Assembly: GCF_036345155.1 (NCBI RefSeq)
Contig: NZ_CP107772.1
Location: forward strand, 186,001 to 250,000
Direction of reading: 5' to 3'
From: Streptomyces sp. NBC_00582
GTDB taxonomy: Bacteria; Actinomycetota; Actinomycetes; Streptomycetales; Streptomycetaceae
DNA: 64,000 bases
The position numbers and the translations under genes were made by a program. Positions within the stretch are counted from its first letter, which is position 1. Every line of letters starts with the position of its first letter. This document shows, in pieces, positions 16,210-25,136 of this stretch. Under the pieces are notes generated by a model, which was not told where the DNA came from, searched no databases, and worked only from the letters and a program-made list of their open reading frames with translations.

Positions 16210-17643
16210 TCACGTGATGCGTCGCAGGATGCGGTCCTTGCCGCGGGTGTAGGGCGGATAGGTCACGCGCAGCGTGTCCGCCTTGAGCGGCTTGTCGAGG
16301 ACGGACTTGATGTGACTGAAGGTGTCCAGGGAGTACGAGCCGTGGTAGCGGCCCATGCCGCTCTCCCCGACCCCTCCGAAGGGCAGTCCCGGCACGCCGA
16401 GGTGGGCGGTCGGAACGCCGAAGGCCAGGCCGCCGGAGGAGGTCTCCGCGGTCAGGCGCCGCTTGGAGCGCTTGGACGCGGTGAAGGCGTAGAGAGCCAG
16501 CGGCTTGTCCCGTGCGGTGATGAAGGCGATCGCGGCGTCCAGGTCGGGGACGGCGACGATGGGCAGGATGGGACCGAAGATCTCCTCGCGCATCACCGCG
16601 GAGTCGGGGTCGACGTCGGCCAGCACGGTCGGCGCGATGTAGCGGGCGTCGCGGTCGTGGTCGCCGCCCACGACGGTCCGGCCGTCGGTCAGCAGGCCGG
16701 CCAGCCGGTCGAAGTGGCGCTCGTTGACGATGCGGCCGTAGTCGCCGCTGCGGGCCGGATCGGTGCCGTACATCTCGCGGACCGCCTCGACCAGGTGCCC
16801 CTCTATCTCCGCTCCCGCCTCGCCTATCGCCAGGACGTAGTCGGGTGCCACGCAGGTCTGGCCCGCGTTCATGAACTTGCCCCAGGCGATACGCCGGGCG
16901 GCCGTGGCGAGGTCGGCGCCCGGTTCGACGACGGCGGGGCTCTTGCCGCCCAGCTCCAGGGTGACCGGGGTGAGATGGCGGGCCGCGGCGGTCATGACGA
17001 TACGTCCGACCGTGCCGTTGCCGGTGTAGAAGATGTGGTCGAAGCGCTGCTGAAGCAGGTCGGTCGTCTCCTCCACGCCGCCCTCGACGACGGCCACGGC
17101 CTGCGGGTCCAGGACCCGCGGCAGCCAGTGGGCGAGCACGGCCGAGGTCGCGGGGGCGACCTCGCTGGGCTTGAGGACGACGCTGTTGCCGGCGGCCAGC
17201 GCACCGATGACCGGTGCCAGCGCCAGATTGACCGGGTAGTTCCAGGGGCTGATGACCAGCACGACACCCAGCGGCTCACGCACGGTCCAGGCCCGGGACG
17301 GCATCAGCGACAGCGGCACGGAGACCCTGCCCGGACGCAGCCACCGGTCGAGATGACGCAGCGTGTGGTCGATCTCATTGACGAGGAAGCCGATCTCCAT
17401 CATGTGCGACTCGGTCGCGCTCTTGCCGAGGTCGCTCTGCAGCGCCTGCGCGAACACGTCCTCATGCTCCGTGAGCAGACGCCTCAGCGCCCGCAGCTGC
17501 TGCTTGCGCCAGGCGACGGGCCTGGTGCGGCCGGTGGTGAACGTGGCACGCAGTCGCGCGACGGTCCGCGCCGCGGGGGTCGCCTCGGCAGCGATGTCCG
17601 GCTGACCGCCGGTGGGTGCGTTGGGGCTCATACCCAGAACCAT
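16210..17643 (-). CDS. Class 3 / coniferyl-type aldehyde dehydrogenase
   Basis: A 477-residue ALDH of the class 3 type: short N-terminus, PWNYPVNLALAP cofactor segment near residue 130, general base in VTLELGGKSPAV near residue 230 and catalytic cysteine in FMNAGQTCVAPDYVL near 262. The FGPILPIV and GVGESGMGRYHG motifs follow, and the long C-terminal tail is typical of fatty or aromatic aldehyde dehydrogenases. ATG 17643 or ATG 17631 (four codons in) could be the start. Its promoter shares a perfect inverted repeat with the divergent TetR gene, indicating inducible control, probably as an aldehyde detoxification module together with the SDR downstream. Confidence 0.92.
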   Translation of the reverse strand: MVLGMSPNAPTGGQPDIAAEATPAARTVARLRATFTTGRTRPVAWRKQQLRALRRLLTEHEDVFAQALQSDLGKSATESHMMEIGFLVNEIDHTLRHLDRWLRPGRVSVPLSLMPSRAWTVREPLGVVLVISPWNYPVNLALAPVIGALAAGNSVVLKPSEVAPATSAVLAHWLPRVLDPQAVAVVEGGVEETTDLLQQRFDHIFYTGNGTVGRIVMTAAARHLTPVTLELGGKSPAVVEPGADLATAARRIAWGKFMNAGQTCVAPDYVLAIGEAGAEIEGHLVEAVREMYGTDPARSGDYGRIVNERHFDRLAGLLTDGRTVVGGDHDRDARYIAPTVLADVDPDSAVMREEIFGPILPIVAVPDLDAAIAFITARDKPLALYAFTASKRSKRRLTAETSSGGLAFGVPTAHLGVPGLPFGGVGESGMGRYHGSYSLDTFSHIKSVLDKPLKADTLRVTYPPYTRGKDRILRRIT

Positions 17644-17645
17644 AT

Positions 17646-17670
17646 ACGAAACGAAGTCATTTCGTTTCGT
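17646..17670. promoter_or_regulatory. TetR-type operator between aldehyde dehydrogenase and tetR genes
   Basis: ACGAAACGAA-N5-TTCGTTTCGT is a perfect inverted repeat with 10-base arms, 3 bases upstream of ATG 17643. A possible -10 element for the divergent tetR (TTGTATGCT, 17675-17683) follows directly. Confidence 0.75.
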
Positions 17671-17790
17671 TTGCTTGTATGCTGGCCGTGTGACCTACCC
17701 CACCCGCACCGAACACTCCGTACGGCGGCCCGGCCATCGGGCGCGCTCCGCCGCCCGTGCGTCGCGCCGGATCTCTCCGGGAGCCGCCCG

Positions 17791-18423
17791 ATGACCGGGG
17801 CGCAGCCACGCCGGGGGCGCCCCCGCGACGCCTCCCGCGACCGTGCGCTGCTGGACGCGACCCTGGCCGTCCTGACCGAGAGCGGCTACAGCGGGCTCAC
17901 CACCGCCGCCGTCGCGGCCCGCGCCGGCGTGTCCACCGCCACTCTCTACCGGCGCTGGCCGTCCAAGGAGGTCCTGGTCGTCGACGCCGCCGCCGCGTAC
18001 GCCCGGGACCTGACGGTGCAGCCGGACACCGGCACGCTCGAAGGCGACCTGCGCGCTCTCCTCCGGGACAAAGCAGCCGCTCTGACCGGCAACGAGGGAG
18101 GGGTGCTGCGCACTCTGATCGGCGAGGCCGCGCACAGCGCCTCCCTGGCCGAGGCCCTCACGAACGCCTTCATGCTGCCCGTGCGCCGGCGTATGGAGGA
18201 GATCACGCGACGCGCCGTGGAGCGGGGCGAGATCCCGCCGGTGGAACACCCCGACCTGCTCGGCGACCTGGTGGTCGGTCCCATGATGAGCAGGTTCTTC
18301 CTCACCCCCCTGCCGCCGAACCAGGTCGACGCCGCCACCGCGGCGAAGACCGCCGACCGCATGCTGCCCTTCCTTCTGCGCGCCGTCGGACACGCGGAGC
18401 ACGGTGGCGGGCGGGAGAAGTAG
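17791..18423 (+). CDS. TetR-family transcriptional repressor
   Basis: A 210-residue TetR regulator. Residues about 8-58 are the helix-turn-helix domain (GRPRDASRDRALLDATLAVL, then TTAAVAARAGVSTATLYRRW). The rest is a helical ligand-binding and dimerisation domain of the TetR_C_11-like kind, ending in FLLRAVGHAE. ATG 17791 has GGGAG eight bases upstream. The mRNA leader of about 110 bases starts near the palindrome at 17646-17670, which is the likely site of autorepression and of repression of the divergent aldehyde dehydrogenase. Confidence 0.92.
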   Translation: MTGAQPRRGRPRDASRDRALLDATLAVLTESGYSGLTTAAVAARAGVSTATLYRRWPSKEVLVVDAAAAYARDLTVQPDTGTLEGDLRALLRDKAAALTGNEGGVLRTLIGEAAHSASLAEALTNAFMLPVRRRMEEITRRAVERGEIPPVEHPDLLGDLVVGPMMSRFFLTPLPPNQVDAATAAKTADRMLPFLLRAVGHAEHGGGREK

Positions 18424-18776
18424 CCGCCCGGACGGCAGCTCTTGGAGGAGGATCACGAGGGGGTCGGCGGGCGGATGCGTCGGACGGGCCGCGGGCCCGC
18501 CCGCCGGGTCGGCGGCCTGCGAAGGCAGCGGGTGCCGGCGGGCGCGATCCGTCAGCCGGGCGTGCCCGCGATCAGCTCCCGGGCGGCGTAGGGGCCCCCT
18601 GGTCGCCGGACGGCTCCACCACCACTCTCGACTGACGGTGAGGGTGGGACGTGGTGCCGCTGCCTGCGGGGCATGACGACGACGTGACCTCCGCAGGAGT
18701 CCGGTTCCTTGGGCCGATCGGTTCCAGGGGTGGCGAGCCGGCCGGCGTCGTGCCGGGGCGCCGACGTCCGCTCAGA

Positions 18777-18817
18777 GGCTCGGCGACGGCCCCAAGGAGA
18801 AGGACCGTCGCCGAGCC
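18777..18817. terminator. Hairpin between convergent tetR and membrane-protein genes
   Basis: A perfect 13-base stem (GGCTCGGCGACGG pairing with 18805-18817) closes a 15-base loop. It lies in the 489-base convergent gap 18424-18912, where no gene is seen, and could terminate both transcripts. Confidence 0.65.
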
Positions 18818-18912
18818 GTGCTGGTGTGCACGCCCCTCGTCCCCACGGGGGCGGCACACGCGGGGCCGCTCCGCTCAAGGGCCCCGTCCTGGGTGATGCG
18901 GGAGCAGTTGCG

Positions 18913-20211
18913 CTACACCGCGGCGGCGTTCTTCTCGGGCTCCGTCCCGACCGGGATGCGGTGCAGTCCCTTGCGGTCGTACCACCCCAGCACGCCGAAA
19001 CCGAACAGCACGGCCGCCACGAGGCCGGCGGCCATCATGACCCAGCCCCGGGTCAGACCCGCGTCGCCCTGGGCGTCGTAGTAGAGGATCGAGCGGACGC
19101 CGCCGGTGATCTGCCGCAGGGGTTCGAACTCCGCGAGGAAGCGGTAGAAGCCGGGCAGCGCCTGGATCGGCGTGGTGGCGCCTGCCGTCGGCACCGCCAT
19201 CCCGATGAAGACCAGCGTGGCCGCCAGCATGCCGGGCGTGCCGAACACGGCGAGGAGGCTGAGCGCGCCGATCCCGGACGCTGCGACGGCGCACACCGAG
19301 AACAGCCACAGCAGGGGCAGGTGAGAGGCGTCCATGCCCATGAGGCCGACCGCTCCCGCCATGACCAGCGTGCCCATCAGCAGCGACAGTACGGCCATGA
19401 CGGTGCTGCTGATGGCGAGGGTCTGCACCCGGGTCGCCCGGATCAGGGGACGGTGCAGGCGCAGGGGGCCCATGTCGTTGTGGGTGTAGCCGAGGGCGTG
19501 GTCGACCTGGCCGCTGATGACGTTGGCGGAGAGCATGCCGACGACCACCAGGGCGAGCGCGTAGTAGAACGCCGTCAGGCCCAGGCCGCTGTGCGGGTCG
19601 AGGGGATGGCCGTCCGTCACCGTGACGGCGGCCGGGTCGGCGAGCAGCACACGTGCCGCGGCGGGCAGCTTCGCCCGCTGGGCGGCGGTCTGTGCGGTCA
19701 GTTCCCTGCCGATGCGGAGGGAGGCGCTCTCGGCCGCCTGCGTCGTCGCGGCCCGCGCCAGGCCGGAGCCCAGGCTGCCGGCGGACTGGTTGGTCAGCAC
19801 GGTCAGCGTCGGCCTGGCCGGGGTTTCGGCGGTCGTGGTGGCGGTCAGGGCGGCGACCGAGGACGTGAAGTCGGCGGGCACGACCAGCGCACCGTACAGC
19901 TTGCCCTTGCCGAGTTCCTCCTTGGCCTCCCGCTCGTCCATCACCTTCCAGTCGATCTTGTCCCCGCCCGCGGTGGACTTGCTGACCGAGTCGGTGATCC
20001 GGGCCCCCAGGTTGACCTGCTTGCCGCCGACGGCGGCTCCCCTGTCGGCGTTGACCAGGCCGACGGGCAGGTTCTTCATGTGGCCGGCCGGGTCGATGTT
20101 GGCGCCGACGTACAGCACGGCGAACAGCAGCGCGAGAACGCCGGTGATGACGCCGCCGACGAGCCACAGGGGTTTCGCGCGCAGCACGCGGAAGGGGTGA
20201 ATTGCATTCAT
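18913..20211 (-). CDS. DUF3533/YhgE-Pip-like ABC-2-type membrane protein
   Basis: A 432-residue membrane protein with one N-terminal transmembrane helix (residues about 15-37), a 170-residue extracytoplasmic domain (about 40-210, with LPVGLVNADRGA at its start) and five further helices in 225-415 arranged as in ABC-2 permeases and the YhgE/Pip group. Such proteins take part in export of small molecules or lipids, or act as phage receptors; no ATPase gene is adjacent. It lies at the downstream end of the molybdenum hydroxylase operon, separated from xdhC by about 420 bases, so co-transcription is possible but not shown. Confidence 0.75.
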   Translation of the reverse strand: MNAIHPFRVLRAKPLWLVGGVITGVLALLFAVLYVGANIDPAGHMKNLPVGLVNADRGAAVGGKQVNLGARITDSVSKSTAGGDKIDWKVMDEREAKEELGKGKLYGALVVPADFTSSVAALTATTTAETPARPTLTVLTNQSAGSLGSGLARAATTQAAESASLRIGRELTAQTAAQRAKLPAAARVLLADPAAVTVTDGHPLDPHSGLGLTAFYYALALVVVGMLSANVISGQVDHALGYTHNDMGPLRLHRPLIRATRVQTLAISSTVMAVLSLLMGTLVMAGAVGLMGMDASHLPLLWLFSVCAVAASGIGALSLLAVFGTPGMLAATLVFIGMAVPTAGATTPIQALPGFYRFLAEFEPLRQITGGVRSILYYDAQGDAGLTRGWVMMAAGLVAAVLFGFGVLGWYDRKGLHRIPVGTEPEKNAAAV

Positions 20212-20214
20212 GAC

Positions 20215-20634
20215 CTACTCCGGCATGGACGGCACAGCTACATCGGGAGAAGACCGGACGGCACCTTCGCCACACCGGGGCCTTGCTGACGGGGAACGCC
20301 TCAGCACGGCTCGCGGCGAGCGTTGAGGACGAGTGCTCCCGGCGCCCCGACCGCCGTCGGCGAAGCGGCGGCGGCATCCGTGCATGACGGCCCGACTCGA
20401 GAGGCCGCCCCTGCCCCCGGACGCGGGACGCCCGCCAGTGGCACCCGCCCCGCTCGCGGGCGAAGCGCTCGGGTGCCGTCGCGGCCGCGGGGAGCACCGC
20501 CGCCGTCCCGGGGAGGCTCCCTCGCGGTGGCGGGCTGTGGGGGTCGGGGTGGCCCGGCAGGGCGGGCCCGGCGGCCCCGTCCCGAAGAGCGGGTCGGACG
20601 GTTCGGCCGTCGGGCGGGTGAGGTGATCATTCAT
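20215..20634 (-). other. 420-base spacer holding a doubtful stop-start-coupled ORF
   Basis: An ATG at 20634 overlaps the TGA of the xdhC gene (ATGA) and opens 139 codons that end 3 bases before the membrane-protein gene, exactly filling the gap. The product is rich in Pro, Arg, Ser and Gly, has no recognisable domain and no predicted secondary-structure pattern, so it may be chance openness of GC-rich DNA or a heavily degraded gene. Confidence 0.2.
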
Positions 20635-21854
20635 GCCGCGCCGGTCCGAACCGGGACCGGGGTGTTGTGCTGGTCCTGACGGTCGGCTCGCGGTCGTGTC
20701 CCACGGCCGTCCGCGCCGATCGCCGCCGGCCGGCGCCCTTCGGTGTCGTGGTGGATCGGCGTGCGTGAGTCGCTCAGGGGCAGGCCCGTTCCGCCGTGGC
20801 GGGCGGCGACGATCTCGGCCGCGATGGACAGGGCCGTCTCCTCGGGCGTGCGGGCGCCGAGGTCGAGGCCGATCGGTGAGTGCAGGCGGGCCAGTTCGTC
20901 CTGCGTGAGGCCGCTCTCGCGGAGCCTGCGGTCGCGGTCTTCGTGGGTGCGGCGTGAGCCCATCGCGCCGATGTAGGCGGCCGGCAGCCGCAGGGCCGTC
21001 CGAAGGAGGGGCAGGTCGAACTTGGCGTCGTGGGTGAGGACGCAGACCACGGTGCGCTCGTCGGTCCGGGTGCGGTGCAGGTAGCGGTGCGGCCAGTCGA
21101 CCACGATGTCGTCGGCCTCGGGAAAGCGTGACCGGGTGGCGAAGACGGGCCGGGCGTCGCACACGGTGACGTGGTAGCCAAGGAACTTGCCCACGCGCAC
21201 CAGCGCCGCGGCGAAGTCGATGGCGCCGAAGACGAGCATGCGCGGCGGCGGCACGCTCGACTCGACGAACACGCTCAGGCCGGGCTCGCAGCGGGATCCG
21301 TCCTGCGCGATGTCGAAGGTGCCCGTGCGGCCGGAGTCCAGCAGAAAGCGGGTTTCGTCGGCGACGGCGCGGTCCAGGCCGGGGGGTCCGCCGAGTCCGC
21401 CCTCGCAGGAGCCGTCGGGGCGGACCGCCAGCGCCCGGCCGAGGAGCTCCGCCGGGCCGCGGACCACGCGGGCGAGCGCCGCCGCCTCGCCCCGGGCGGC
21501 GGCCGACAGCGCCGTCTGGAAGGTCTTCCTGCCGGGCGCGTCGGCGGGCAGCGGCGTGACCAGGACGTCGAGGACGCCGCCGCAGGTCAGGCCGACGGCG
21601 AAGGCGTCCTCGTCGCTGTAGCCGAACCGCTCGCGCACCGCCTGGCCGTCGGCGAGGGCCTGGGTGCACAGGTCGTAGACCGCGCCTTCGACACAGCCGC
21701 CGGAGACCGAGCCGATGGCCGTGCCGTCGGCGTCGACGGCGAGCGCGGCGCCCGGCCCTCGCGGTGCGCTGCCGCTGACGGCCACGACGGTGGCCACGGC
21801 GAACTCCCGCCCTTGCTCGAGCCACCGGTACAGCTCGTCCGCGATGTCCAGCAT
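20631..21854 (-). CDS. XdhC/CoxI-family molybdenum cofactor maturation factor
   Basis: A 407-residue member of the XdhC family, which binds sulfurated molybdenum cofactor, protects it and inserts it into molybdenum hydroxylases. The N-terminal XdhC_CoxI segment (ATVVAVSGSAPRGPGAALAV, residues about 21-40; then SVSGGCVEGAVYD near 50) and the C-terminal Rossmann-like domain (RMLVFGAIDFAAALVRVGKFLGYHVTV region; AYIGAMGSRRTHEDR near 310) are both present. It lies 46 bases downstream of the catalytic subunit gene, which fits its role as the dedicated chaperone of that enzyme. The last 40 residues are low complexity. Confidence 0.9.
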   Translation of the reverse strand: MLDIADELYRWLEQGREFAVATVVAVSGSAPRGPGAALAVDADGTAIGSVSGGCVEGAVYDLCTQALADGQAVRERFGYSDEDAFAVGLTCGGVLDVLVTPLPADAPGRKTFQTALSAAARGEAAALARVVRGPAELLGRALAVRPDGSCEGGLGGPPGLDRAVADETRFLLDSGRTGTFDIAQDGSRCEPGLSVFVESSVPPPRMLVFGAIDFAAALVRVGKFLGYHVTVCDARPVFATRSRFPEADDIVVDWPHRYLHRTRTDERTVVCVLTHDAKFDLPLLRTALRLPAAYIGAMGSRRTHEDRDRRLRESGLTQDELARLHSPIGLDLGARTPEETALSIAAEIVAARHGGTGLPLSDSRTPIHHDTEGRRPAAIGADGRGTRPRADRQDQHNTPVPVRTGAA

Positions 21855-21900
21855 GGGAGTTGCTTTCCTGTCGTGTCGTGGTGCGTGGATCGGGCCGTCG

Positions 21901-24144
21901 TCAGAGCAGCTTGTCCAGCGTGATCGGCAGGTCCCTGATCCGCTTGCCGGTCGCGTGATGCACGGCGTTCGCGATCGCGGCCGCCACGCCGGTCGTGCCG
22001 ACCTCGCCCAGCCCGACGATGCCCAGGGGCATCGTCTGGTCCGGCTCGTCGAGCCAGTCGACGTCGATCGGGGGGATGTCGGCGTGGACGGGCACGTAGT
22101 AGGAGTCGAGCCCGGCGCTCATGGTGCGCCCGTTGCGGGGATCGATGAGGCTCTGTTCCGACAGGGCCATGCCGATGCCCATGACCACGGCCCCGCGCAG
22201 CTGGCTGGCCGCGGTCTTGGGGTTGATGACGCGGCCGACGTCGAACATGCCGAGCCAGCGCGAGATCCGCAGTTCGCCGGTGTCGGCGTTCACCCGCACC
22301 TCACAGAACTGGGCGCCGCGGGCGGCCTTGGACCAGCGCTGGTCCTTGAGGAAGGTGGACAGGAACCGGCCCTGGCTGCCCAGTGCACCCAGCCGGGTGG
22401 CCGACCCGACCGAGGCCTCGAGGAACGGGCGCCGGGCCGCGCGCAGGGCGGCCGCCGGTTCCTGGCCGGTCGTGCCCGTACGCCGGGCCAGGGCACTCAC
22501 CTTGCGGCTCAGCTCGGCGCACGCGGCCAGGACGCTGGTGGCCACCGTCGCCGTCTGGTTGGAGTTGCCGGCCATCGGTCCGGTCGGCAGGGCCGAATCG
22601 CCGTACTCGACGTGGACCTTGTCGTAGGCGATGCCGAGCGCGTCCGCGGCGATCTGTGCCTGTACGGTCGCGGCGCCCATGCCCATCTCGTGGAAACCGC
22701 ACTGCACGAGCGCGCTGCCGTCGTCGCTCAGCCGTACCGTGACGTCGGCGACCAGGCGCAGGGCCGGGTGGTAGGCGGTGGCCGTGCCCATGCCGACGAG
22801 CCACTCGCCGTCCCGCATGGAGCGGGGTTCGGGGTCGCGGTCCGCCCAGCCGAAGCGTTCGGCGCCCCTCTCGAAGGCTTCTCGCTGCATGCGCTGGGAG
22901 AACTTCTTGCCGCCCGTCGGGTCCGTTGCGGGCTCGTTGCGCAGCCGCAGGGCGATCGGGTCCATGGCCAGCTCGTGGGCGAGTTCGTCCAGCGCCGATT
23001 CCAGCACGAAGCTGCCGATCGCCTCGCCGGGGGCGCGCAGCCAGGTGTTGGGCATCAGATCCATGGCGACGAGGTTCTGCCGGGTCAGCATGGTCTGGGC
23101 GCCGTAGAGGTGCCGGGCCGGCGAGCTGGTCGCCTCGAGCAGGCCCCCGGCCGAGCCGGTGCGGGTGATGCTGTCCTGGATCAGTGAGGTGAGCCGTCCG
23201 TCGCGGGTCGCGCCGAGCGCGATCCGGTTGGTCGAGGCGGTACGCCCTCCGGTGGCGCGGTTGACGGCCGTGCGGCTCAGTGCCAGGCGCACGGGCCGCC
23301 GGACGGCCCTGGCCGCCATCGCCGCGATGACCGTGCCGGGCCAGACGGCGAACTTGCCCCCGAAGCCGCCCCCCACGAACTCGGCGCGGACGCGGACGTG
23401 GGACGCCGGCACACCGAACCGCCAGGCCAGGTAGCGGCCGGTCTGGTTGATGGACTGGGTGGTGTCGTGCACGGTGAGGCGGTCACCGTCCCAGACGGCG
23501 ACCGTCGCATGCGGCTCGATCGCGTTGTGCTGCAGTCCGGGCGTGGTGTAGCGCAGGTCGAGCGACACCTCCGCGGCGGCCAGCGCCGCCTCGGCGTCAC
23601 CCTTCTTGGTCCGGCCGGCGAAGGTGAGGTCGCCCTTGGCGGGGGTGGCGTTGTGCTGCTCGGCGGCGAAGTCCACCCGGGCGGGCAGCGGGTCGTAGGT
23701 CACTTCGACGAGCGGCGCGGCCTCGTTCGCCGCGGCCGAGGTCTCGGCGACCACGACGGCGATCGGCTGGCCGTCCCAGAAGACCTGATCGGTGTTGAGG
23801 TAGTCGAGACCGGTCCCCGACACGCTCGGCCCCAGGTCCCGCACGATGTTGGCCTTGCGTACGGGCCGGATCCTCGGCGCGTTGAGGTGGGTGAGGACCG
23901 CCACGACGCCGGGCACCGCGGCCGCCGCGGCCGTGTCGATGCCGGTGATCGTGCCACGGGCGACGGTGGCATGGACCAGCGTCGCGTACGTGAGGTCCGG
24001 GTAGGGGTGCTCGGCGGTGAACCGCACCGCCCCGGTCACCTTCGCGTGGCCGTCCCGGCGGTCGACCGGCCGTCCGACCGCTCCCCCGACGGGCACGGAG
24101 GCGTCCGCGCCGGGCTCGGAGCCCGCCTGGGTGTGTGTGGTCAC
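21901..24144 (-). CDS. paoC: Molybdenum hydroxylase catalytic subunit (PaoC/YagR type)
   Basis: A 747-residue molybdopterin-binding subunit of the xanthine dehydrogenase superfamily. An N-terminal hammerhead domain (VGRPVDRRDGHAKVTGAVRF) is followed by cofactor-binding segments, including FVGGGFGGKFAVWPGTV near residue 265, EMGMGAATVQAQIAADAL near 490 and GLGEVGTTGVAAAIANAVHH near the C-terminus, where GxGE carries the catalytic glutamate. It oxidises aldehydes or N-heterocycles using water as oxygen donor. GTG 24144 overlaps the stop of the FAD subunit (GTGA). The subunit organisation and the 4Fe-4S motif in its partner favour the aldehyde-oxidoreductase PaoABC group over classical xanthine dehydrogenase. 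Confidence 0.9.
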   Translation of the reverse strand: MTTHTQAGSEPGADASVPVGGAVGRPVDRRDGHAKVTGAVRFTAEHPYPDLTYATLVHATVARGTITGIDTAAAAAVPGVVAVLTHLNAPRIRPVRKANIVRDLGPSVSGTGLDYLNTDQVFWDGQPIAVVVAETSAAANEAAPLVEVTYDPLPARVDFAAEQHNATPAKGDLTFAGRTKKGDAEAALAAAEVSLDLRYTTPGLQHNAIEPHATVAVWDGDRLTVHDTTQSINQTGRYLAWRFGVPASHVRVRAEFVGGGFGGKFAVWPGTVIAAMAARAVRRPVRLALSRTAVNRATGGRTASTNRIALGATRDGRLTSLIQDSITRTGSAGGLLEATSSPARHLYGAQTMLTRQNLVAMDLMPNTWLRAPGEAIGSFVLESALDELAHELAMDPIALRLRNEPATDPTGGKKFSQRMQREAFERGAERFGWADRDPEPRSMRDGEWLVGMGTATAYHPALRLVADVTVRLSDDGSALVQCGFHEMGMGAATVQAQIAADALGIAYDKVHVEYGDSALPTGPMAGNSNQTATVATSVLAACAELSRKVSALARRTGTTGQEPAAALRAARRPFLEASVGSATRLGALGSQGRFLSTFLKDQRWSKAARGAQFCEVRVNADTGELRISRWLGMFDVGRVINPKTAASQLRGAVVMGIGMALSEQSLIDPRNGRTMSAGLDSYYVPVHADIPPIDVDWLDEPDQTMPLGIVGLGEVGTTGVAAAIANAVHHATGKRIRDLPITLDKLL

Positions 24145-25136
24145 GATGCGCTCCGCTCGGCGTTGAGTTTGCGCAGCACGGCCACGACCGTCCGCTGGGC
24201 CAGGTCGGTCTTGAAGGCGTTGCCGGACCGGGGCAGGGCGGGGGCGAGTTCGGCGGCGGCGGCGTGGGCGAAGCTCTCGTCGGTGGCTTCGGCGCCGAGC
24301 AGCAGCTCTTCCGCGGTCCGGGCCCGCCACGGCTTGGTCGCGACGCCGCCGAGCGCGAGGCGGACCTCGGCGATGCGGCCGTCCTGGACGGCCAGCGCGG
24401 CGGCGACCGAGACCAGGGCGAAGGCGTAGGAGGCCCGGTCGCGGACCTTGCGGTAGCGCGAGTGCGCCGCCGCCGGCACCGGCGGCAGCTCGACGGCCGT
24501 GATCAGCTCGTCGGCGGCCAGCACCGTCTCCAGGTGCGGGGTGTCGCCGGGCAGGCGGTGGAGGTCGGCGACCGGGATCCGCCGGATACCGTGCACGCTC
24601 TCGACCTCGACGACCGCGTCGAGCATCACCAGCGCCACCGCCATGTCCGAGGGATGCGTCGCGACGCAGTGCTCGCTCGTCCCCAGCACCGCACTGCCGC
24701 GGGAGAACCCGCCGATCGCGTCACAGCCGCTGCCGGGTGCGCGTTTGTTGCACGCGGAGGCCTCGTCGTAGAAGTACATGCAGCGGGTGCGCTGCAGCAG
24801 GTTGCCTCCCACCGTCGCCATGTTCCGCAGCTGGGCGGAGGCGCCCAGCAGGACCGCCTGCGCCAGCACCGGATAGCGGGTCCTGATCAGGGGGTCGGCC
24901 GCGAGCCGGCTGTTGCTCACCAGTGCGCCGACGCGGAGGGTGCCGTCGGGGAGTTCCTCGATCCCGGTCAGCGGCAGGCGGGTGATGTCCACGACCGTCG
25001 CCGGGTGTTCGATGCCCTCGCGCATGAGGTCGACGAGGTTCGTCCCGCCCGCGAGGAACTTCACGTCGTCGCCGTCCGCGATCGTGCGCAGCGCCGTGCC
25101 CACGTCCGGTGCGCTGAGGTAGGAGAACGGCTTCAC
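24141..25136 (-). CDS. paoB: FAD-binding subunit of molybdenum hydroxylase, PaoB-like with 4Fe-4S motif
   Basis: A 331-residue FAD-binding subunit (N-terminal PCMH-type fold: FLAGGTNLVDLMREG near residue 30; ATVGGNLLQRTRC near 115). Between residues about 120 and 170 it has four cysteines in the order RCMYFY...ACNKRAPGSGC...EHCVATHPSD, which matches the extra 4Fe-4S cluster loop of E. coli PaoB (YagS) and of 4-hydroxybenzoyl-CoA-reductase-like proteins. It relays electrons between the molybdenum site and the acceptor. It starts at GTG 25136 and overlaps both neighbours by GTGA. Confidence 0.9.
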   Translation of the reverse strand: MKPFSYLSAPDVGTALRTIADGDDVKFLAGGTNLVDLMREGIEHPATVVDITRLPLTGIEELPDGTLRVGALVSNSRLAADPLIRTRYPVLAQAVLLGASAQLRNMATVGGNLLQRTRCMYFYDEASACNKRAPGSGCDAIGGFSRGSAVLGTSEHCVATHPSDMAVALVMLDAVVEVESVHGIRRIPVADLHRLPGDTPHLETVLAADELITAVELPPVPAAAHSRYRKVRDRASYAFALVSVAAALAVQDGRIAEVRLALGGVATKPWRARTAEELLLGAEATDESFAHAAAAELAPALPRSGNAFKTDLAQRTVVAVLRKLNAERSAS

